Positions 14,993-20,550 of a stretch of 20,550 nucleotides of DNA are shown one piece after another. The position numbers and the translations under genes are program-made. The notes below the pieces were generated by a model. The model was not told the DNA's origin. It saw only the letters and a list, made by a program, of their open reading frames with translations, and made no database searches. Position 1 is the first letter of the stretch; the number at the start of each line of letters is the position of its first letter. Source of the stretch: an uncultured Oscillospiraceae bacterium (lineage in GTDB: Bacteria > Bacillota > Clostridia > Oscillospirales > Oscillospiraceae); contig CAJULZ010000043.1 in NCBI GenBank assembly GCA_910587205.1, forward strand, positions 1 to 20,550. Reading direction: 5' to 3'.

Positions 14993-15479
14993 AACCGCGC
15001 CGCCTTTCCTTGTCATACACATATTCCATAATCGCTTCGCCTTTGGTATCATGGCCGCCGTTGAACCGGAACCCGATCTTCCGGTATAGCCGGATTGCGG
15101 CTGTGTTGGTTTCGTAGACGCTGAGAAATACTTTGTCCTGGCCGTATTCCCGGCGCAACTGCTCCAATAGGGCGCGTACAGCCTGCCCGCCATACCCCTT
15201 TCCCTGGTGACGCCAGTCGATCAGAAGCCGATCCAGCCACAGCTCGCCGGGGGAGGGGTCGGGGAAGAAGCCGTACATGGCGAACCCCACCAAGGCATCT
15301 CCGCGATAGATGGCGGCGGGCCGCCACAGGGCCAGGCCGTCCGCCTCCCGCAGGCACTCGCGAACGGGTTCAATGAAGCCGGACTGGTCGGGGGAGACGG
15401 ACAATCCCTCAACCAACGTCCGGTTATCTCCGGTCACAGGCGTGAAGCGCAGTGTTCCGGTTGTCCTGCTGTGTTCCAT
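14970..15479 (-). CDS. GNAT acetyltransferase, spermine/spermidine (BltD/PaiA)-like
   Basis: A 169-residue GCN5-related N-acetyltransferase. The acetyl-CoA motif A region is WLDRLLIDWRHQGKGYGG, with the pyrophosphate loop Q-x-K-G-Y-G-G, and motif B follows in NTAAIRLYRKIGF. The phrase LVGFAMYGFF and the early FIEPVRECLREA are typical of the BltD/diamine acetyltransferase group, so polyamines are the likeliest acceptors, though not proven. The ATG at 15479 has GGGAGGTG upstream and lies 22 bases after the stop of the HydS-like gene. It overlaps the next gene by 23 bases, so it is embedded in the hydrogenase-sensor operon, where such an enzyme is not expected. Confidence 0.87.
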   Translation of the reverse strand: MEHSRTTGTLRFTPVTGDNRTLVEGLSVSPDQSGFIEPVRECLREADGLALWRPAAIYRGDALVGFAMYGFFPDPSPGELWLDRLLIDWRHQGKGYGGQAVRALLEQLRREYGQDKVFLSVYETNTAAIRLYRKIGFRFNGGHDTKGEAIMEYVYDKERRRGYDCSADD

Positions 15480-15501
15480 CCCGCACCTCCCGAGGAATGT
15501 G

Positions 15502-16842
15502 TCATCGGTCGTCCAGCAGGGGGGGCAGGCCGCCGTAGGCATCGTCCAGGTGGCGGCGGAAGGGGGCGGGGAGATACCCGTCCGCATCCGTCTTGCCCGC
15601 CATGTTCTGCATCCGCTCCCGCACCTTGAAAATGCAGTCGTCCTCGCTGGCCCGGCCCATCACCACGTCCTCCGCGAAAGCCCGGCAGGAGGGCGCGCCG
15701 CAGGAGCCGCACCGCAGGCCGGGGAGCTGCTCCTCCAGCTTCTGGATGGCTCGCATCTTTTCCATGGCCCGGCGGCGGTTGGAGTCCAGCTGGAAGGTGG
15801 GCAGGAATTCCGGTTTCTTGGTATAGTCCAGGATGTCGCTGACCTCATCCCGGTCCGCGGAGCGGGGGCAGAGGGGGGTGAGATTGGAGATCAGACCCTT
15901 CAGACGCATCTTGGCGGTGAAGGGGTTTTCCACGTTAAGGCAGCCCCCCAGGCAACCCTGGGTGCAGGCCCGCAGCTCGATAAAGTCCGCCTCCGGCATC
16001 CGCCCGTCCTCGATCTCCTCCAGCATCCGGATCACGTTGCCGATGCCGTCCACGGCGATATACCGCTTGTCCCGGCGGGAGAGAGCCTCTCCGCCGGCAA
16101 AGGCCCAGCTCACCCCGGCGGCCCCCGCCGCCATGGGTTTGAGGTGGTCCATGTCCAGCTGGCGCATGGGCTCAAGCAGGGCGAGGTAGATGTCCTTGAT
16201 GGCAAAGGCGCCGTCCACCACCTGGCGCTTCAAGCCCTCCGGGGCGGCGGCGGCGGTGACCTGGGAGGTACAGGGCACGATGGTGAACACACCGATCTCG
16301 TCGGGGGAGAGGCCGGTGTCCTCCGCCGCCCGGCGGCGGGCCAGGATGGCAGCCAGCTCCAGGGGGGTGATCACGGGGGCGATGTGGCCCAGCAGGTCGG
16401 GGAACCGGATGCAGATCAGCCGCACTACCGCAGGGCAGGCGGGGGAGATCTCGGGGGCCAGGGTGCCGTCCCCGGTGCGGTGGTCCAGGCAGTCGGCCAG
16501 CAGCTCCGCTGCTGCCGCGGATTCGTACACGTCGTCAAAGCCGATGGCCAGCAGGCCGTTGAGGATAATATTGATGTCGTCCAGGTTGTGGAACTGCCCG
16601 TAGAGGGCGGGGTCGGGGACGGCGATGTTGTATTGGAAGCGCTTGAGCATGTAGAACTCGCCCCGCTGGGACTGTACAGCCTGGTGGGGGCACACTTGGA
16701 CGCAGGTGCCGCAGTCGATGCAGCGGTTGGGCAGAATGGTGGCCTTGCCGCTGCGCACGCGGATGGCCTCGGTAGGGCAGCTTTTGATGCAGGTGGTGCA
16801 GCCCCTGCACTTTTTGGTATTGAGGGCGACGGAATGGCGCAT
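15502..16842 (-). CDS. HydS-like [FeFe]-hydrogenase homologue (putative sensory type)
   Basis: A 446-residue protein with two N-terminal [4Fe-4S] motifs (C12/15/18/22 and C41/44/47/51) and an [FeFe]-hydrogenase large-domain core. All four H-cluster cysteines have counterparts: C136 in SPACPAV, C191 in VPCTSQ, and C293 and C297 in ACTQGCLGG before NVENPF. The proton-relay cysteine before the first ligand is alanine (A135), and the lysine usual after the second is absent. Together these fit the sensory group C pattern rather than a turnover enzyme. A C-terminal FeS motif has C378, C381, C386 and C403. No PAS domain or phosphatase follows, unlike many HydS proteins. GAGGAGG precedes the ATG. Inferred role: an H2 or redox sensor acting through the neighbouring ATPase. 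Confidence 0.87.
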   Translation of the reverse strand: MRHSVALNTKKCRGCTTCIKSCPTEAIRVRSGKATILPNRCIDCGTCVQVCPHQAVQSQRGEFYMLKRFQYNIAVPDPALYGQFHNLDDINIILNGLLAIGFDDVYESAAAAELLADCLDHRTGDGTLAPEISPACPAVVRLICIRFPDLLGHIAPVITPLELAAILARRRAAEDTGLSPDEIGVFTIVPCTSQVTAAAAPEGLKRQVVDGAFAIKDIYLALLEPMRQLDMDHLKPMAAGAAGVSWAFAGGEALSRRDKRYIAVDGIGNVIRMLEEIEDGRMPEADFIELRACTQGCLGGCLNVENPFTAKMRLKGLISNLTPLCPRSADRDEVSDILDYTKKPEFLPTFQLDSNRRRAMEKMRAIQKLEEQLPGLRCGSCGAPSCRAFAEDVVMGRASEDDCIFKVRERMQNMAGKTDADGYLPAPFRRHLDDAYGGLPPLLDDR

Positions 16843-16890
16843 TCCGGATACCTCCTCACATTATGATGCTAAGCGCGGCGGTCCTGCGCT

Positions 16891-17316
16891 TCATTCGATG
16901 CGCACCACCATGGTGACGGTGGTGCCCACGCCGACGGCGGACTCCACCGTCATCTCGTCGCTGTATTTCTTCATATTGGGCAGGCCCATGCCCGCGCCGA
17001 AGCCCAGATCCCGCACGGAGTCGGCGGCGGTGGTAAAGCCCGCCTGCATGGCCTTTTCAATGTCGGGGATGCCGGGGCCCCGGTCGGTGAGGGTGATGGT
17101 GATGTCGTCCAGCCCCACGTCCACCTGGGCGGTGCCGCCGTTGGCGTGGATGACCATGTTGATCTCCCCCTCGTACATGCACACCGACACCCGGCGGATG
17201 ACGCTGGGGTCCAGCCCCAGCTTGCGCAGGGACTGTTTTACCGCGGAGGACGCCTCCCCCGCGTGGGTCAGGTCGCCGCCCTCCACCGCATAGGTCATGG
17301 TGATCCGCTCGTCCAT
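16891..17316 (-). CDS. RsbT/RsbW-like ATP-binding protein (anti-sigma kinase type)
   Basis: A 141-residue single-domain GHKL ATPase. The N box is EGEINMVIHA, with N53 as the Mg/ATP residue. The G1 box is DRGPGIPD (78-85) and the G2 box is GFGAGMGLPNM (105-115). This is the pattern of RsbT/RsbW/SpoIIAB serine kinases rather than full histidine kinases. The ATG at 17316 is chosen because GAGGGAG lies 8 bases upstream; a GTG at 17325 in the same frame is too close to that site. It starts 5 bases after the DRTGG stop and is followed by the HydS-like gene. It could phosphorylate a regulator according to the state of the HydS-like protein; the target is not in the window. Confidence 0.88.
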   Translation of the reverse strand: MDERITMTYAVEGGDLTHAGEASSAVKQSLRKLGLDPSVIRRVSVCMYEGEINMVIHANGGTAQVDVGLDDITITLTDRGPGIPDIEKAMQAGFTTAADSVRDLGFGAGMGLPNMKKYSDEMTVESAVGVGTTVTMVVRIE

Positions 17317-17321
17317 GGCGG

Positions 17322-17660
17322 TCACTCCCTCAGCCCGTTGATGTACAGCAGCCCACAGGCGTTATACATCCGTTCCTTGGTGGCCAGGACCACCAGCTGC
17401 CGGTCCTGGGCCAGCTCCAGGATGCCTGCGTCGGGCTGCTTGCCCCGGACAAAGACGATGCACTTCATGTCCATCATCTCCGCGGTTCGCACTACCTGGG
17501 GGTTAACCAGCCCGGTGAGCAGCAGCGCCTGGTTCTTCACATAGGCCAGCACGTCGCTCATGAAGTCGCTGCCGCAGGCAGAGCGTACCTCGGTGTCTAA
17601 CAGTTCCTCCCCGCAGAGTACTTCTGCGTGCAGGATGTCGCGGACTTCTCTTAAATTCAT
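17322..17660 (-). CDS. DRTGG-domain protein, first gene of the sensor module
   Basis: A 112-residue soluble protein beginning MNLREVRDILHAEVLCG, with the ACGSDFMSDVLAY and NPQVVRTAEMMD segments typical of stand-alone DRTGG proteins in clostridial hydrogenase clusters. No catalytic or membrane motif is visible. The ATG at 17660 has CAGGAGGT 7 bases upstream, and a promoter lies at 17701-17729. The next gene starts within the same short stretch, giving a tightly packed operon. The domain probably binds a nucleotide-like or small ligand; the evidence for that is family-level only. Confidence 0.83.
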   Translation of the reverse strand: MNLREVRDILHAEVLCGEELLDTEVRSACGSDFMSDVLAYVKNQALLLTGLVNPQVVRTAEMMDMKCIVFVRGKQPDAGILELAQDRQLVVLATKERMYNACGLLYINGLRE

Positions 17661-17676
17661 AAGGATACCTCCTGAT

Positions 17677-17688
17677 GGGCACGTGCCC
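17677..17688. promoter_or_regulatory. Palindrome in the 5' leader of the sensor-module operon
   Basis: GGGCACGTGCCC is a perfect 12-bp palindrome. It lies between the -10 element (17701-17706) and the ribosome-binding site of the DRTGG gene, close to the expected transcription start. It is a plausible repressor site. Confidence 0.5.
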
Positions 17689-17700
17689 CAAGCTGTTCTA

Positions 17701-17729
17701 AGAATAGCATGATTTTTGCCAAAAGCCAA
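17701..17729 (-). promoter_or_regulatory. Promoter of the sensor-module operon
   Basis: On the - strand: TTGGCT (+ positions 17724-17729), a 17-base spacer and TATTCT (17701-17706), with TGC before the -10. It would start the DRTGG, ATPase and HydS-like transcript about 35 bases before the first ATG. Confidence 0.65.
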
Positions 17730-17772
17730 TAGAGGATTGAAAAAATCTTTGTGAAATTTGTATCAAATTACC

Positions 17773-17807
17773 AAAGCCCGGAGGCGCATTCAGCACCTCC
17801 GGGCTTT
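17773..17807. terminator. Terminator hairpin after the MarR gene
   Basis: AAAGCCCGGAGG (17773-17784) pairs perfectly with CCTCCGGGCTTT (17796-17807) around an 11-base loop. The T tract is better on the + strand (CTTTTAT), but the position right after the MarR stop suggests it ends the MATE-MarR message on the - strand. Confidence 0.75.
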
Positions 17808-17818
17808 TATCCTGCATT

Positions 17819-18268
17819 TTATAATTCCCCGGCGCAGGGGGGAGGGCAGGGGCGGCAGGCATTTTCCTCCAGACGCTGGAGCAGCCCGGCCAGCAGTTCC
17901 CAGTCGCCGGAAGAGAAGTTGGCGGCCAAGGTACGCTGGAAATCCTGGTGGGCGCGGTCGATGACGGCCAGCATTTCCTCCCCCGGGGCGGTGAGGAACA
18001 GCCGGTACTGCCTGCGGTTGGCGGGGTCGATTTCCCGGCGGATGTGCCCCAGGTCCTCCAGGCGCCGGGCGTCCCGGGCCACGCTGGCCTTATCCACGGC
18101 GTAGAAGCTGACGATTTCCTCTTGGCTGGCGCCGGGGTGGCGGCCGGCGTAGAGGACGATCAGATGCATCACGCCCACATACCCATGGGGGGTCAGGGCG
18201 GTCTGCCGGAGAGTACGGATGCGCTGGCGGTTAATGCGCAGCAGGCTGGACAGGACGGGGGCGGTCAT
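17819..18268 (-). CDS. MarR-family transcriptional regulator
   Basis: A 149-residue winged-helix regulator. The recognition region ASQEEIVSFYAVDKASVARD (47-66) is followed by LEDLGHIRRE and the wing DPANRRQYRLFLT, a standard MarR arrangement. An unusual tail, CRPCPPPC (138-145), gives three closely spaced cysteines that might sense oxidants or metal. The ATG at 18268 overlaps the MATE gene stop by 4 bases (ATGA), so the two are co-translated. It probably represses the MATE operon through the near-palindrome at 19721-19736. Confidence 0.9.
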   Translation of the reverse strand: MTAPVLSSLLRINRQRIRTLRQTALTPHGYVGVMHLIVLYAGRHPGASQEEIVSFYAVDKASVARDARRLEDLGHIRREIDPANRRQYRLFLTAPGEEMLAVIDRAHQDFQRTLAANFSSGDWELLAGLLQRLEENACRPCPPPCAGEL

Positions 18269-19695
18269 GCGCCGCCACCCCCGGGGATGGGAATGGCGGA
18301 CGGCTCCTGCGCCTGGGATTGGGCCAGTTCGGCGTCCTGGATCTGCCGCTTCACCCGGCGGATAAGGGGAACGGCCAGCAGCAGCGTCAGCAGGTCGGCC
18401 ACAGCCTGGACGGCGGCCACGCCGTAGGCGCCCCAGGCCCAGGCCATGGGGTAGACGATGGGAAGGAAGCAGGTGCCCTGCCGGGAAGTGGACAGCAGCA
18501 GCGCGCCCTTGGCGTTGCCCAGACCGGCGCAAAACATGTTTACCACCGCCACCCAGCCGTGTATGGGCAGCACCAGGCATTGCAGGCGGATGCACAGCGC
18601 GCCCACCGCCAGCATTTCCGCCGACTGGTCGGATTTGGCGAACAGGCCGATGAGGGGGTCGGCGAACAGGGCCAGGGTAAGACCCATGACCAGCGCCCCG
18701 ATGATGGCCGCGTGGGAGGCGAACCGGTAGCTCTCCCGCACCCGGTCGTACCGCTTCGCGCCCCAGTTAAAGCCCGCCACCGGCTGGAAACCGGTGCCGA
18801 AGCCCAGGATGACGCCGAAGGGGAACATCATAACCTTGGTGGACACGCCGATGCCCGCCAGCACAGCGTCGGAAATGCCCCCGGCGATGTTGTTGAGCAC
18901 AATGGCGGATACCACCGCCAGCCCCGAGCGGAACATGGACGAAGAGCCCACGGTGAACACCTGGGTGATGATGTCCCGGCTGGGCCGGAAGCAGCGGACG
19001 GACAGTCTCAGGACGCTGCGCCGGGTGAGATAGGGGGCGACCAGGATGCCAAAGCTCACCAGCTTGGAGATGGCTGTGGCCAGGGAGGCCCCCGCCACCC
19101 CCATATCCAGGTTGAAGATGAAGATGGGGTCCAGGAAACAGTTCAGGATACCGCCGAAGCCCATGCCGAACATGGAGCGCATGGCGCTGCCCTCCGCCCG
19201 GAGGCACTGGTTCATCACGAAATTGGCCGCCATAAAGGGAGCCACCAGCAGGACGTAGGTGGCGTACTCCACGGCGTACTGTTCACAGGTGTCGGTGGCG
19301 CCCAGCAGGCGCACCATGGGGTGCATGAAAGAGACGCCTAAGGTGGTGACCACCGCGCCGAAAATCACCGCCATGAAGAAGGCGGTGGACAGTACCCGGT
19401 CGGCTTTTTCTTTGTCCTTTGCCCCCAGAAGGCGGGAGATGTAGCTGGCCGCGCCCACGGCCAGCATGGACCCGGCCATCATGATGATCTGGTCCAGGGA
19501 GGCGTTGACGCTGATGGCCGCCTGGGCGCTCTCCCCCAGGTCGCTGACAAAATAGGTGTCGGCCAGGTTGTAGATGGATGTGATCAGGAAGGAGATGATG
19601 GAGGGCAGGGCCATCTTGGTGATGACCCGGGGGAGGGGGGCCTTCAGCATCATGTCTTCCCGCTGCCGCTGTCTTTCTTTCTCTGCCGGTTCCAT
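18265..19695 (-). CDS. MATE-family multidrug/metabolite exporter
   Basis: A 476-residue membrane protein with about 12 helices in two bundles. The N-terminal LPSIISFLITSIYNLADTYF, and the phrase GAASYISRLLGAKDKEKAD after helix 2, are hallmarks of MATE transporters. The second bundle repeats the pattern around GTGFQPVAGFNWGAKRYDRV. It would export drugs or metabolites in exchange for Na+ or H+. GGAGG lies 9 bases upstream of the ATG at 19695; codons 15 and 16 are alternative ATGs. The MarR gene follows with a 4-base overlap, suggesting ligand-induced expression. The substrate is unknown. Confidence 0.92.
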   Translation of the reverse strand: MEPAEKERQRQREDMMLKAPLPRVITKMALPSIISFLITSIYNLADTYFVSDLGESAQAAISVNASLDQIIMMAGSMLAVGAASYISRLLGAKDKEKADRVLSTAFFMAVIFGAVVTTLGVSFMHPMVRLLGATDTCEQYAVEYATYVLLVAPFMAANFVMNQCLRAEGSAMRSMFGMGFGGILNCFLDPIFIFNLDMGVAGASLATAISKLVSFGILVAPYLTRRSVLRLSVRCFRPSRDIITQVFTVGSSSMFRSGLAVVSAIVLNNIAGGISDAVLAGIGVSTKVMMFPFGVILGFGTGFQPVAGFNWGAKRYDRVRESYRFASHAAIIGALVMGLTLALFADPLIGLFAKSDQSAEMLAVGALCIRLQCLVLPIHGWVAVVNMFCAGLGNAKGALLLSTSRQGTCFLPIVYPMAWAWGAYGVAAVQAVADLLTLLLAVPLIRRVKRQIQDAELAQSQAQEPSAIPIPGGGGA

Positions 19696-19720
19696 TTCAA
19701 ATATCCTCCAATTCTCAATT

Positions 19721-19736
19721 AGTTTCATATGTAACT
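19721..19736. promoter_or_regulatory. Candidate MarR operator in the MATE leader
   Basis: AGTTTCATATGTAACT is a 16-bp palindrome with one mismatched pair. It sits between the -10 element and the ribosome-binding site of the MATE gene, a typical repressor position. GTTTCAT also recurs at 19737-19743, nearly abutting the palindrome. Confidence 0.5.
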
Positions 19737-19753
19737 GTTTCATCTGACATTTT

Positions 19754-19781
19754 ATTATATCTAAAATGGGGGCTGTGTCAA
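19754..19781 (-). promoter_or_regulatory. Consensus promoter of the MATE-MarR operon
   Basis: On the - strand: a perfect TTGACA (+ positions 19776-19781), a 16-base spacer and a perfect TATAAT (19754-19759). This is the strongest promoter match in the window, which fits a gene kept off by a repressor. Confidence 0.85.
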
Positions 19782-19801
19782 GGGGCCCAAACGCAGAAAA
19801 A

Positions 19802-19807
19802 TATAAT
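19802..19807 (+). promoter_or_regulatory. Possible -10 of the divergent AraC-like gene
   Basis: TATAAT on the + strand, 34 bases before the first in-frame ATG at 19841. A good -35 is not apparent at 17 bases; the expected position is only a few bases beyond the MATE -35, so the two promoters would compete. Confidence 0.4.
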
Positions 19808-19909
19808 CTGTTCTTGGCAGGGGGTGCGTATCCGTGTAAAATGAATTTGCGGGCGTGCCCCGCGGGATTTTCGGGCAGGCGTACGCTGCCCGGACTGGGG
19901 GTGGAGGGA

Positions 19910-20550
19910 ATGGAATTCCTGCGTGCTGCGGCGGAGCTGATCCCCGCGCTGACGGGGGTGGGCATGGCGGTTTACGACGGCGGGGGAGAGGTGCTGGACC
20001 GGTTTGAAGGGCAGTACTGTTTTTCTCCCGCGCTCCAGGGGATCTACACGGCTCACGGGCTGGCTGCGTTTCTGGACAGCAGCCCCGGCGGGCAGCTCTA
20101 TGAGCTGGTGGAACCGCTGGGGTCGCGGCTGGCGGCATTCCAGGCCGGAGGTTGCTGGGTGCTGCTGGGCCCCTATGTGGCGGAGGGGTGGAATAGCCGA
20201 GCCGCCCGTGTCCTGCTGGCGGGGCTTGGGGCGTCGGAGGCCGCCGTTGGGCCTTATAAAGCATACCGCTGTGGCCTGCCCATCGCCCGGCAGGAGGATG
20301 TGCGCAAAGCCGCATTGGCGGTCGTTGGGCACGGAGGCGGCCAGGTTTCAGGCTTTCAGACGGTATATACGGGAGCGGGACGTTGGGAGCCCGGCCCAGA
20401 GTACTCCGGGGCCTACGCGGACGCCGCGGTGATCAACCGGCGGTATGCCTTGGAGGACAGCTTTGCTGCGGCCATTCGCCGGGGGGACCGGGCGGCGGCG
20501 GCGCGGGTGCTGGAAGGGTTTAAGGATGTAAGCGCGGATCTGCGGTTTAT
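19910..20550 (+). CDS. AraC-family regulator, N-terminal part (runs off the window)
   Basis: An open frame with no stop to the window end, giving at least 213 residues from the ATG at 19910. The N-terminal half, beginning MEFLRAAAELIPALTGVGMA and containing FSPALQGIYT and VLLGPYV, looks like the ligand-sensing domain of Oscillospiraceae AraC-like regulators. The later YALEDSFAAAIRRGDRAAAA is the linker that usually precedes the DNA-binding helices, which would lie beyond 20550. The start is uncertain: GGAGGG touches the ATG at 19910, while an in-frame ATG at 19841 adds 23 residues without clear domain character. It is divergent from the MATE operon, which it might regulate. Confidence 0.72.
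   Translation, partial: MEFLRAAAELIPALTGVGMAVYDGGGEVLDRFEGQYCFSPALQGIYTAHGLAAFLDSSPGGQLYELVEPLGSRLAAFQAGGCWVLLGPYVAEGWNSRAARVLLAGLGASEAAVGPYKAYRCGLPIARQEDVRKAALAVVGHGGGQVSGFQTVYTGAGRWEPGPEYSGAYADAAVINRRYALEDSFAAAIRRGDRAAAARVLEGFKDVSADLRF

Noticed and set aside
15310..16866. A 518-codon open frame on the + strand opposite the HydS-like gene
   Set aside because: The translation is repetitive His/Gly/Val-rich sequence without a domain, and the opposite strand has clear Fe-S motifs.
1..20550. Search for CRISPR arrays, tRNA/rRNA genes, transposons and attachment sites
   Set aside because: No regular spaced repeats, no tRNA-like cloverleaf, no rRNA stretch and no transposase or integrase frame were seen by reading.

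Overview
The window reads as a chromosomal segment of an anaerobic, GC-rich member of the Clostridia. The style suggests Oscillospiraceae, near Flavonifractor, Lawsonibacter or Oscillibacter; this is inferred from gene content, protein style and Gram-positive ribosome-binding sites, not from a database match. About 20 protein genes are visible. I see no rRNA, tRNA, CRISPR array, transposase or phage gene.

Left part (1-6250, + strand): the end of a substrate-binding protein, a fused two-domain permease and an ATPase form a ferric-iron-type ABC importer. A class I/II PLP aminotransferase and a CPA2-type cation:proton antiporter follow, each with its own promoter and hairpin terminator. A convergent hairpin at 6258-6303 closes this block.

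Middle-left (6304-8257, - strand): a four-gene operon encodes a 56-residue CxxC membrane peptide (CD1871A type), a polytopic 4Fe-4S protein of NapH/CcoG style, a TlpA-like lipoprotein thiol oxidoreductase and a DUF5655-like protein. It looks like a membrane electron or thiol relay. Its upstream region is dense in short direct and inverted repeats.

Centre (8677-17660, - strand): a long hydrogen-metabolism locus in two modules. The downstream module is hydC, a GHKL ATPase, a 2Fe-2S thioredoxin-fold protein, hydB and hydA, which together encode an NAD(H)-linked, possibly bifurcating, multimeric [FeFe]-hydrogenase. The upstream module is a DRTGG protein, an RsbT/RsbW-like ATPase, a HydS-like (sensory-type) [FeFe]-hydrogenase homologue, a polyamine-type GNAT acetyltransferase, a second DRTGG protein and a PHP-domain phosphoesterase. 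Each module has its own promoter with palindromic elements. My reading is that the upstream module senses H2 or redox state and adjusts hydrogenase synthesis or activity. No maturase (HydE, HydF, HydG) is in the window.

Right part (17819-20550): a MATE-family exporter with a co-transcribed MarR regulator (- strand) has a near-consensus promoter and a candidate operator. Divergent from it is the 5' part of an AraC-like regulator that runs off the window.
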